A program made the translations under genes and the position numbers. This document shows positions 25,468-37,400 of a DNA stretch of 64,000 nucleotides, piece by piece. Source of the DNA: Cucumis sativus (taxonomy: Eukaryota > Streptophyta > Magnoliopsida > Cucurbitales > Cucurbitaceae). The notes beneath the pieces were generated by a model that saw only the letters and a program-made list of their open reading frames with translations, had not been told where the DNA came from and made no database searches. The DNA is taken from assembly GCF_000004075.3 (NCBI RefSeq), contig NC_026661.2:18442307-18506306 (forward strand), given 5' to 3'. Positions within the stretch are counted from its first letter, which is position 1, and every line of letters begins with the position of its first letter.

Positions 25468-28400
25468 ATGGCTTCTGTTTCGTGGTTAACATCACTCTCT
25501 TGCAGTGCGATTCAATCTTCAAAAGGGATTTATCCTTCAACCACTTCCCAATGGCTGGAGTTCGCTTTTCTATCTCCATGTCCTCAAAGAGCAATTTTGT
25601 CCTTCGTTGATCTTCTATTTTTACTTCTTGTCATATTCTTTGCAGCACAAAAGCTATATTCCAAGTTCACTGCCAAACGCCGGGCCAGTTCTGATTTGAA
25701 TGAATTTCTCATTGAGAAGAGTAGGGCATGTCTCGAAACTACAATCTGGTTCAAACTCTCTTTGATTTTGAGTGTTTTGTTTGCCTTAATTTGCATTGTC
25801 TTTTGTATTTTAGCTTTTACTATGAGTAAACAGTCGCAATGGAAATTAACCAATGGATTCTTTTGGTTAGTTCAAGCTGTAACTCATTCAGTGATTGCTA
25901 TCTTGATAATTCATGAAAAGAGATTTGAAGCTGCTAGGCATCCATTAACACTCCGGCTTTATTGGGCTGCAAATTTCATTATTGTTTGTCTCTTTACTGC
26001 ATCTGGGATTATTCGTCTGGTTTCTGACAAAGAAACTGGGGAACCCAACTTGAGATTCGATGACATTGTATTCATAGTTTTCTTGCCATTGTCAATGGTT
26101 CTTCTTTATATTTCCATTGAAGGATCAACTGGCATTATGATAACCAGAATCGTACAAGAAATTAATAAAGAAGGCGAGGAATTTGAACTCTCAAATGAAT
26201 CCAATGTGACTACCTATGCTTCAGCTTCTTTACTGTCCAAATTACTCTGGCTTTGGATGAACCCTTTGCTTAAAACAGGTTATGCAGCTCCTTTAGTTGT
26301 TGACCAAGTACCATCCCTTTCTCCAGAACATAGGGCTGCGAGAAGACTAGCAATATTTGAATCAAAATGGCCTAAACCACAGGAGAGCTCTGAGCATCCG
26401 GTTCGAAGCACATTGTTTCGGTGCTTCTGGAAGGATATTCTCTTCACTGGTGTTCTTGCTGTCATCCGTCTTGGCGTCATGTTTTTGGGGCCTGTCCTTA
26501 TTCAAAGTTTTGTTGATTATACTGCTGGAAAAAGAAGCTCCCCTTATGAAGGATACTACCTCATATTGACACTTATGTTTGCTAAATTTTTTGAAGTGTT
26601 AACTACACATCACTTCAACTTCAGCTCCCAGAAGCTGGGAATGCTTATTCGGTGTACCCTTATTACTTCAATATATAAGAAAGGCCTAAAGTTATCCCCA
26701 TCTGCCAGACAGGCTCATGGGATTGGACAGATAGTAAATTACATGGCTGTAGATGCCCAACAACTTTCGGATATGATGCTGCAGTTACATGCTATATGGT
26801 TGACACCATTTCAAGTTGCTATAGCCTTTGCGCTCTTGTATGCTTATCTTGGTGCTGCAGTGGCTGCTGCGGCAGTTGGTCTTTTGGCTGTCTTTTTGTT
26901 TGTTCTTTTTACTACCAAGAATAACAATACGTTCATGCGGCAATTGATGATGGGCCGTGATTCAAGGATGAAAGCAACAAATGAGATGCTTAATAATATG
27001 CGAGTGATTAAGTTCCAAGCATGGGAGGAACATTTTCAGAAAAGAATTGAAACGTTTCGTGGGACTGAGTTTAAATGGCTTTCTAAGTTCATGTATTCAG
27101 TATCTACCACTATGATGGTGCTGGGGTGCGCGCCAGCTCTGATATCAACTGTTACCTTTGGCTGTGCAATCCTCTTAGGCATTCGACTTGATGCAGGGAC
27201 AGTGTTTACAGCAATGAGTCTCTTCAAACTTGTGCAGGAGCCTATTAGAACCTTCCCTCAGTCTTTAATTTCATTGTCACAAGCAGTAATATCACTTGGA
27301 AGGTTGGATAGTTTCATGCTGAGTCGGGAGTTGGCAGAGGATTCAGTGGAGAGGGAAGAACGCTGTGACAGTGGAATAGCAGTGGAGGTTCGAGATGGGT
27401 CATTTAGCTGGGACGATGAGGGTGGAGAAGTTCTGAAAAATATAAATTTTAATGTGAGGAAAGGAGAACTTACCGCTGTTGTTGGCATCGTGGGATCTGG
27501 GAAATCTTCTCTTTTGGCTTCCATTCTAGGCGAGATGCACAAAATATCTGGAAGGGTATGATTCTTTTTCAATCCATGACTGCAAGTGAAAAGGATTGTT
27601 TTTATTTTAGCATTTTTCATGTAAACTAGTAGAATTTATGATAACTTTGTCACCCCAAATCTCTTTCTATAAACAGGTTCAGGTATGTGGGAGAACGGCT
27701 TATGTTGCGCAAACTTCATGGATACAGAATGGGACTATTGAAGAGAACATATTGTTTGGTTTGCCAATGGACAGAAAAAGATATAGCGAAGTAATCCGAG
27801 TTTGTTGCCTGGAAAAGGATTTAGAAATGATGGAATTCGGAGATCAAACAGAGATTGGCGAACGCGGCATTAATCTAAGTGGTGGCCAAAAACAGAGAGT
27901 ACAACTTGCAAGAGCTGTATACCAAGACTGCGACATTTATCTCCTGGACGATGTGTTTAGTGCTGTTGATGCTCACACTGGGTCAGAAATATTCAAGGTG
28001 AGAAGTGACAACAACACACAAACAAAATCCTTTACATTTGTTTAAGAGTGACTTAAAAGTGTTGATTAAAACATTTAAAGTTCTTTTCTTTTCTCCCCGG
28101 TACTCAACTGGAAAAACATCTACTTAAAAGTACTTATTGTGTATAATTATTAAACATAAAGGGATTACTTCTGAAACATCATGTTATCAACATATTTTTT
28201 CTGCATTTATTTTGAAAGCTATCTTAAATATACTTTGAGCTTTTTATAGTTTAGGGTAATGTTAACTACTGACATCTATTGGATTTATTCTTCTCCATAT
28301 TTTTCATTTGTATGGTTGCCTTTTGTGTATCACTTTCTTTAATGGAGAGCCAATTATGCTGTTATGTTTTGTGTATCACTTTCTTTATGACGCATGAACA

Positions 28401-31400
28401 TGATCTTTTCAAATAAACTTACTTTGGGTAAATGTCATATTATATCTTCACTGTGGGGACTTAGAATATCAGTGGCTGTGATAAAGCTATTCCTGTTGTC
28501 ATTTCACAGGAGTGTGTTAGGGGAATTCTCAAGGACAAAACTGTCATACTTGTTACTCATCAAGTTGATTTCTTGCACAATGTGGATCTCATCTTGGTAA
28601 GTACATAATTTACAAAGCAATTCTTTTTGGTAGATGTTTCTAAAGCAAATGATACCTTGCAGTTAGAGGACTGAATTTTGGTGCTACCGACTATAGGTAA
28701 TGCGAGATGGAATGATTGTGCAATCGGGCAAGTACAACGATTTATTAAGGACTCAAACAGATTTTGAGGCCTTGGTTGCTGCACATGAAACCTCCATGGA
28801 AGCTGTGGAAAGTAGCACTACTGAAGCAGTTGACAATCGTACCCTACTTCGAAGATCTTCATCCAAGCATAGCGAGGCCAGTGGTAAAAACAATGTTGTT
28901 GATAAGCCAAACATGGATAAGGCTTCTTCGAAGCTCATCCAAGATGAAGAGAGAGAAACAGGAAGAGTTGGTTGGGAAGTCTACAAAGTTTACTGCACAG
29001 AGGCATTTGGATGGTGGGGTGTGGCTGTTGTGTTGGCACTATCTTTAGCAGGGCAATTGTCGTCCATGTCCAGTGACTACTGGCTGGCATACGAAACTTC
29101 AGATGAGAACGCCAAGTCATTTGACTCTTCGCTTTTCATTACCGTGTATGCTATACTTGCTTGTGTTTCATTGGTGTTGGTAGCTTTCAGATCTTTTGGC
29201 ACTATATTTTTGGGGCTCAAGACAGCTACTGTCTTCTTCTCACAAATTCTTGATTGTATCCTACATGCTCCCATGTCATTTTTTGACACTACACCTTCAG
29301 GAAGGATACTAAGTCGGGTAAGAAAGAAACGCCTCTACAGTCCGTTTTACCTATTCAATAGATTCATTTCATACATAGGAAATATGTTTGAAAAGGAGCT
29401 ATAGTCAAGTACTTTACTAAAGAATTTTTTGAAGAACTTCACTGAAAACTATTTTTCTTTAATCAGGCATCAAATGATCAGACCAACATTGATCTGTTCA
29501 TCCCCTTTTTCTTGGGAAATACTCTCGTCATGTACTTCGCTGTGCTTGGCATAATCATCATTATATGTCAATATTCTTGGCCTACAGCTTTCTTCCTTAT
29601 TCCACTTGGCTGGCTTAACGTGTGGTACCGGGTATGTATTTTAATTAAATTCTGTCAGTTGTGCACTTTCTAAGTTTTAGCTGCTTGAAATATTTCTTGC
29701 CTTACAACCATTTAGTCATATATTTAACATCATCTCAATTTCTCTTGTATATGTATCATCATATACAAACAGGTAAACTCAACTAGTCAACATGTTTCTC
29801 ATCATAATGTAAATGTAATCTTCACCGTTTCATATACAGGACTATTTTCTTTCGTCATCTCGTGAGTTAACTCGTCTGGATGCTATCACAAAAGCACCTG
29901 TTATTCATCACTTTTCAGAAAGCATAACTGGAGTAATGACAATACGCTCTTTTAGAAAACAAGAGCTATTTTGTCAAGAAAACATCAAACGCGTTAATGC
30001 CAATTTACGCATGGATTTTCACAATAATGGATCAAATGAGTGGTTGGGTTTCCGTTTGGAGCTCCTTGGAAGTATCTTCCTTTGTATCTCTACCTTGTTC
30101 ATGATCTTATTACCTAGCAGTATTATAAATCCAGGTACTCATTTTAAGATCTGATGTTTCTAATGAAATTAGGACATGCTATTAAGTCTTCTATATTTGA
30201 TAAGATGACAACCAAACTTAGTCAGAATTTGTCTAATTCAGTTATTCTATTTGATGCAGCAACTGTTGGTTTATCACTTTCATATGGATTATCCTTGAAT
30301 ACCGTTCTGTTCTGGGCCATTTATATGAGTTGCTTCATTGAAAACAAAATGGTTTCTGTTGAGAGAATAAAGCAATTTACCATAATACCTTCTGAAGCAG
30401 CATGGAGGATGAAAGACAAACTTCCTCCTCCAAACTGGCCCACCCATGGTGATATTCATCTGCAAGATCTGCTGGTAATTATCTATGAATTCTGTCTCTT
30501 CACTGCAAACACAACTTTGAATGTAGTTTTAATGGCTCAGCAACATGTATTGAGTAGCCAGTAGTGATACCATTAAAATTTATAGGCCAAACTAACTTTA
30601 TATTTTCCTTTCAATAATTCGGGTGTTGAGGTCAATACGTGCATTCAAAGACATTGCTTGACTAATATCATCAAGTAATCCCACTTCGAAGTTCGAATAA
30701 GGGTATTTATTATGGGTTTCTAAGTGCTTAAAAACACTTTTCTTTACTAGGAATCATTTTTCTTTTTAACTTTTTGGAAAGAAATTCTGAACAGATCTTA
30801 AGATGGGTCTCCTCCGACCCTTAATGTCAAACTGACATTAAAATAGGTCTATCAAACCAAAGGGTTTATTTGATATCCAGCTTTAGAAAATCACGATTCA
30901 CAAGTAGTGAGGTTTATTGATGTAAGAAGGCTAAGGGTTAATTGGGTAATTAGGTAATACTCTAGGTTAATTCCTTTTTTACTCCACTTGTGATAGACCT
31001 CTATAAATAGAAGTCTTCTCCTCTTGTATGAAACACATTATTCATTCTAATAAAAGATTCACAACTTGGTTCTTGGAGGACTTCTCCTTGAGGTTACTTA
31101 GGCTACATCATTTATGTTGTTTTGGAGTAGTGAATTAGGAGGATTTTGTGGTTTCTGCCCGTATTTTTTTTGCTCTCATGTAAAGTATGGTTGAACAACT
31201 TTGATGCAAACTTCTGGAAAGTTAGAAACTTGAATATGCTTTAAAAAATTTGCATGCAGGTGCGTTATCGCCCAAACACTCCATTGGTTCTTAAAGGGAT
31301 CACTGTCAGCATTCATGGGGGAGAAAAGGTTGGAGTTGTTGGTAGAACAGGAAGTGGAAAATCAACTCTTGTTCAAGTCTTCTTCAGGCTAGTCGAACCT

Positions 31401-32922
31401 TCAGGAGGGAAAATAATCGTAGATGGCATCGACATAGGAAAGATTGGGCTTCATGATCTTCGATCACGATTTGGGATCATTCCACAAGAACCAGTTCTTT
31501 TTGAAGGAACGGTGAGAAGCAACATTGATCCAATTGGCCAGTATACTGATGAAGAGATATGGAAGGTGATCATGAATATACTTATCTTCCATATCCGGAT
31601 GCTAAATTGTAGAAGTTCGGAGTTGCGCATTGATACAAGTATTTTCTTTTTAAAATGTATTGATACAGGAATTAATCTTAGCCTATTAGCTTTTGATTTT
31701 TGAGTTGCTGAGTGATTTAGTATGGTAGAAAAAGCAGAAGATCCTATGTTGTGTCCTAAATTTTTCGACTGAGGTGATTTGACAAATCTCATTATGTTGT
31801 TATATTTTCTTACTCTTCCCTTCTTTGTAGAGCCTTGAGCGGTGCCAACTTAAAGACGTTGTTGCTGCAAAACCCGATAAACTTGACTCATCAGGTGCAG
31901 TGCCTTCTCCCTATGGACTTCTCAGACCAAATGCTTCTTGAATTTGTAATTTTCTTCTCTTTATGTTCAAAGATCACTTATTTTTTTCCAATTATCTATA
32001 CTATGTCAGTGGTTGCTAATGGAGACAATTGGAGTGTGGGGCAGAGACAACTTCTTTGTTTAGGAAGGGTTATGTTAAAGCATAGCCAACTTTTGTTTAT
32101 GGATGAGGCAACAGCTTCAGTTGACTCGCAAACTGATGCTATGATACAAAAGATAATCCGAGAGGACTTTGCTACGTGTACAATTATCAGCATTGCTCAC
32201 AGAATCCCAACAGTTATGGACTGTGATAGAGTTTTGGTTATAGATGCAGGTAAGTGTTCTCTCTCTTTTAACTTTTGCTGTTGATTATTTTTCGATTAAA
32301 ATTACGTCTTCAATATTCGATATAAGCATTAACTCCATTATTTTAATACTTATAGGGCATGTTGATTGTATTTAATTAAGGATTATGCCATGCACTATGA
32401 CACTTAAAGTGAGATGCACTAATTTTGGACAAGCTAATGACAATCAAAATTTTGTGTAGTTCCAAAACTAAACGGATACAAGTTTAATGTTTATAACGCT
32501 ATCTATTTGGGATGGAAATAGCTGATTTGAAACTTATAGTGATGCCAATAGATTCAAATGATCCTAGGAATGTGATCTTGTTTTTTGGACCGAATGCTCA
32601 TTTCAATTGCACTGGATCATATAGCATAGATAAACATGGAGTTTGATTGTAAAACTAACCGACAGTGGAATGAGTAGACCATGTATCTTATCCTAATTAT
32701 GGGGGCTCTATTTGTTCAGAGTGAGATACTCAACACAAACCATTCATTCCGCTTTGGGTGCATGAATTTGTTAGGTAGGTTTGGCCAAGCACATTTTAAC
32801 ATACAATTCTCTATCACTCGACAGGACTTGCTAAAGAGTTTGACAACCCGTCTAGATTGCTCGAGAGGCCGTCATTGTTCGGGGGTTTGGTTCAAGAGTA
32901 TGCTAACCGCTCAACTGATTAG
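25468..32922 (+). CDS. ABC transporter C family, ABCC4/14-like, tandem copy A
   Basis: Eleven exons: 25468-27555, 27677-27997, 28510-28596, 28697-29317, 29467-29631, 29840-30134, 30260-30474, 31260-31565, 31831-31894, 32010-32249 and 32825-32922; 4500 bases, 1499 residues. Order: an N-terminal TMD0 of hydrophobic helices, TMD1, NBD1, linker, TMD2, NBD2, the full-length MRP plan. NBD1 has Walker [10 protein letters not shown] (673-681), signature LSGGQ (763-767) and Walker B LLDD (to about 788), where the usual catalytic glutamate is aspartate, as in many ABCC proteins. NBD2 has Walker [10 protein letters not shown] (1292-1300), signature WSVGQRQ, Walker [13 protein letters not shown] with glutamate, and the histidine loop IAHRIP. 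NBD2 should thus be the main hydrolysis site. ABCC pumps move conjugates, folates or other organic anions across vacuolar or plasma membranes; the substrate here is unknown. Intron 7 holds a solo LTR. Confidence 0.93.
30918..31110. mobile_element. Solo LTR (193 bp) in intron 7 of ABCC copy A
   Basis: The element starts TGATGTA and ends TACATCA, perfect 7-base inverted ends with the TG...CA rule. It is flanked by the direct 5-base target duplication TTTAT at 30913-30917 and 31111-31115. Inside are a TATA box (CTATAAATAG, 31001-31010) and a poly-A signal (AATAAA, 31049-31054), in the order expected of a plus-strand LTR. The matching intron of copy B lacks it. No internal domain, primer site or second LTR is present, so it is a solo LTR or a very short TRIM remnant. 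Confidence 0.88.
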
Positions 32923-33022
32923 TAATTGGCCACTGTGCATTTGCAATCACTAAAGAATTTATTGAAGCCTAGACGTCAGCAAAACTTGGACAATTGACCC
33001 TTTGGAAAGTCGAGCAAGAAAC

Positions 33023-33527
33023 TTAGTAGTATTAGGGATTTTTCCCTCCTTTCTTTTTATTCTTTTCTTTCTTCTTCCACCTTCCTTTTAGTTGTGTAGA
33101 ATGTGAGTTTTTCTATAATGTATTATTATTACTGCCATTTTTTAAAGCTAGTCTTCTAAGGATTATTATGTTTTAAACGTTCTGTATTATTATTTTTTTG
33201 GGCTAGTCTTCTAAGGTTTATTATTATTAGTATTTTTGTTATGGTAGGTTCATTATGTTTTAAACATTCCATGTTTAAAATATATACTAAATTTGTTACC
33301 ACATTATTTCAGTATCAAATAATTTCTTCATAAAAATGTCAAATGTGCGCCAATTTTACAAAAATTATTCAGTAAGAACACCACAAACAAATAAAATAAT
33401 CAAACAAGGGCATAACCTCAAGAGAGAGTAAATTAACACAAAAATCTTCCCCTTTTTTTAATGGTTCTTCATTTTTTTTGTTTTTTCATCATACATCTCT
33501 TCACTCCTTAGCCAAATGTGTTTATGT
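33023..33527. other. Spacer between the two ABCC units
   Basis: Short AT-rich spacer with the 3' end of copy A and T-rich runs. ATTATTATT and GGGCTAGTCTTCTAAGG phrases recur within 33120-33230. No coding sequence recognised. Confidence 0.6.
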
Positions 33528-34166
33528 TTCCATTTCCATGGAAAATTTAGATTTTATTCAGTAATTCCCTTGATCCGATCCCATCGGCAGCCATTACTGG
33601 AACTCTGTTTTTGTAGCTCCGTGAGCTACTCAACTCTTTAAGAAACTCAACTGTGGTTTTTCTTTTTGTACAGCTCTGTAAAGCTTAGTAAGTTTCATTT
33701 TTCACTTCTCGCTTTTGGGGTTTGGAAGAAGGGAACATTAAAAATAAAATCTTAAAAAAAAAATTCAACTTTTTTCTACAATTTGCTGAGGTTGCCCTTT
33801 CAGTGTTTGTTTGTTGTCATTTTTGAGTTTTGGTTTGGGCCTAAGTGTTTGTTTTCTCTTGGTGTTGAATATTTTCTATTATAATGGTTCTTTTGTGTCA
33901 AATGCTTTGGAAGTTCCTCCTCTTTTATTTATTTTGAATTGGTTTTGGCTTCTTTTGATATTTTATGTTTCTTTTGTCTGTATGTTTTATCTTCTCGGTT
34001 ATGAGCTTCTGTTTTGCATCTGTGCTTTCTCTTCTTTTCTCTCACTTCACAATTGTCAAGTTACTGGATTCAATCATTAGTGAGTTGCCGTCTTTCATAA
34101 ATTGAATTTTTGAGTTCTAGCCTTCTTGTTGGCTTTGTATTTTTATTTAATCTCCTATTTATGTTT

Positions 34167-34265
34167 AACAGAAATGGTGATCAAATGTTCCTGTTTATAG
34201 TTTTAGAAAATAGAAAACAAGAAATAGGTAACAAAAAACAGAAACTTTATCAAACGGAGCCTTAA
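34167..34265. mobile_element. Possible MITE fragment in the leader intron of ABCC copy B
   Basis: About 100 bases present in copy B but not at the matching place in copy A. It ends TATCAAACGGAGCC, whose complement GGCTCCGTTTGATA resembles terminal sequences of plant hAT/Mutator-type MITEs. Internal phrases such as AGAAAACAAGAAATAGGTAA are A-rich. Ends and target duplication are not certain. Confidence 0.4.
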
Positions 34266-34467
34266 TTTCCATATATTTTTCCTATGTTTTGTATGATCTC
34301 TCTTGTGTTTGTGATAACTTTTCATTGTAAAAAATTAGTCATCAATAGACTTATATGTTTTTTCTCTTCTATTGTATTTTCTTTTCAGGGAACTGCGAGA
34401 TGGGACTGTTGTTTCCTCAACTATACATGTAAAGCTGAATCCACAATCTTTGTACAAATCAGGGAAC

Positions 34468-37400
34468 ATGGCTTCTGTTTCATGGTTCACATCGCTCTCT
34501 TGCACTGCAGGGGCTTATCCTTCAACTACTTCCCAGTGGCTGCAGTTCACCTTTCTATCTCCATGTCCTCAAAGAGCATTTTTATCCTCCGTTGATCTTT
34601 TGTTTCTACTTCTTATCATGTTATTTGGAGCTCAAAAGCTATATTCTAAGTTCACTATCAAAGGCCAGCCAGACTGTAATTTGAGTGAACGCCTCATTGA
34701 GAAGAATAGAGCTCGTCTTGAAACTACAATTCAGTTTAAACTCTCATTGATTTTGAGCATCCTGTTTGCGTTAATTTGCATTGTGTTTTGTATTATAGCA
34801 TTTACTACAAGTAAACAGTCACAATGGAAATTAACCAATGGATTGTTTTGGTTAGTTCAAGCCGTAACTCATACGGTGATTGCTATATTGGTCATTCATG
34901 AAAGGAAATTTGAAGCTACTAGGCATCCCTTAACACTCCGGCTTTATTGGGCTGCAAATTTTATCATTGTTTGTCTCTTCACTGCATCTGGGATTGTTCG
35001 TCTAGTTTCTGCCAAAGAAACTGGGGAACCCAACTTAAGGTTCGATGACATTGTTTTCATAGTTTTTTTGCCATTATCAATGGTTCTTTTTTATATAGCC
35101 ATCAAAGGATCAACGGGCAATATGATGACCAGAACAGTACAAGAAATTAATAAAGATGGCGAGGAATTTGAACCCCCAAATGAATCCAATGTGACTGCCT
35201 ATGCTTCAGCTTCTTCACTGTCTAAATTACTCTGGCTTTGGATGAACCCTTTGCTTAAAAAAGGTTATGCAGCTCCTTTAGTTATTGACCAAGTACCATC
35301 ACTTTCTCCAGAACATAGTGCTGCAACAAGGCTAGCAATATTTGAATCAAAATGGCCTAAACCACAAGAGAGATCTGAGCATCCCGTTCAAACCACATTG
35401 TTTTGGTGTTTCTGGAAAGATATTCTCTTCACTGGTGTTCTTGCAGTCATTCGTCTTGGTGTCATGTTTTTGGGGCCTGCCCTTATCCAAAGTTTTGTTG
35501 ATTATACTGCTGGAAAAAGAAGCTCCCCTTATGAAGGATATTACCTCATATTGACCCTCATGTTTGCTAAATTTTTTGAAGTGTTAACTACTCATCACTT
35601 CAACTTCAGCTCCCAGAAGCTGGGAATGCTTATTCGGTGTACCCTTATTACTTCAATATACAAAAAAGGCCTAAAGTTATCCTCATCCGCTAGACAGGCT
35701 CATGGGATTGGACAGATAGTAAATTATATGGCTGTAGATGCTCAGCAACTTTCAGATATGATGCGGCAATTACATGCTATATGGTTGACACCATTTCAGG
35801 TTGCTATAGCCTTTGCACTTTTGTATGTCTATATTGGTGCTGCAGTGGTTGCTGCAGCAGTTGGACTTTTAGCTGTCTTTTTGTTTATACTTTTTACTAC
35901 CAAGAATAACAATAGGTTTATGAGGCAAGTGATGATGGGTCGTGATTCAAGGATGAAAGCAACAAATGAGATGCTTAACAATATGCGTGTGATTAAGTTC
36001 CAAGCATGGGAGGAACATTTTCAAAGAAGAGTTGAAACTTTTCGTGAGACTGAGTTTAAATGGCTTTCCAAGTTCATGTATTCAGTATCTACCACTATGG
36101 TGGTGCTGGGGAGCGCTCCAGCGCTGATATCCACTGTAACTTTTGGTTGTGCAATCCTCTTAGGCATTCAGCTGGATGCGGGGACAGTGTTTACAGTTAT
36201 GAGTCTCTTCAGACTTGTGCAAGAGCCTATCAGAAACTTTCCCCAGTCTTTAATTTCATTGTCTCAAGCAGTAATATCACTTGGAAGGTTGGATAGTTTC
36301 ATGTTGAGTCAGGAGTTGGCGGAGGACTCGGTGGAGAGGGAAGTGGGTTGTGACAATGGAGTAGCAGTGGAGGTTCTAGACGGGTCATTTAGCTGGGACA
36401 ACGAGGATGGAGAAGTTCTTAAAAATATAAATTTTAATGTTAGGAAAGGAGAACTTACAGCTGTTGTTGGTATTGTGGGATCTGGGAAATCTTCTCTTTT
36501 GGCTTCCATTCTAGGCGAGATGCACAAAATATCTGGAAGGGTATGATTCTTTTTCAATCCATGACTGCAAGTGAAAAAGATTGTTGTTATTTTAGCATTT
36601 TTCATGTAACCTAGTAGAATTTATGATAACTTTGTCAACCCAAATCTCTTTCTATAAACAGGTTCGGGTATGTGGGAAAACAGCTTATGTTGCCCAAACT
36701 TCATGGATACAGAATGGGACTATTGAAGAGAACATATTGTTTGGTTTGCCAATGGACAGAAAAAGATATAGCGAAGTAATCCGAGTTTGTTGCCTGGAAA
36801 GGGATTTGGAAATGATGGAATTCGGAGATCAAACGGAGATTGGTGAACGCGGTATTAATCTAAGTGGTGGCCAGAAACAGAGAATACAACTTGCCAGAGC
36901 TGTATATCAAGATTGCGACATTTATCTCCTGGACGATGTGTTTAGTGCTGTTGATGCTCATACTGGGTCGGAAATATTCAAGGTGAGAAGTGACAATAAC
37001 ACATGAGAAAAATACTTTACATCTTGTTTAAGATAGACTTAAAACATCTACTTAAAAGGACTTATTGTGTAGAATATAACGTAAAGGGATCTATTCTAAC
37101 ACACGTTTTATGAAAATGTTTTTTGTGCATTTATTTTAAAAGCTTTCTCAGTATGCTTTTAAGGCAGCGTCTGGGGCAAGAAGTTGATTATTATAGTCCT
37201 AGGTTATGACAGTTTGTGCTATAATAGTATGTGTTTGAAGTGTAAACTATTTTTGTTTGAGAAGGAAATAGTAAACATTGTAGCATATAATAAAAAATGA
37301 TCAATCTAAAATAGTAAAAACTATAGCAACTAGTAAATATTGTAACAAATGTGAGTTTTGAAATAATGTTGATTGTATCTAATTGGGAAGTACAAAATAG

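Larger units (their letters stand above)
24630..33020 (+). repeat. Tandem segmental duplication, unit A (ABCC locus)
   Basis: This unit and the one at about 33528-41940 share leader, leader intron, eleven coding exons, all intron positions and a short 3' flank. The two ATGs are exactly 9000 bases apart and the stops 8957. Homology fades at both ends, so the limits are approximate. Confidence 0.9.

Noticed and set aside
34372-34467. In-frame upstream extension of ABCC copy B.
   Set aside because: It begins at a non-ATG codon in a polypyrimidine tract and crosses the leader intron acceptor; copy A has no equivalent and both share the ATG used.
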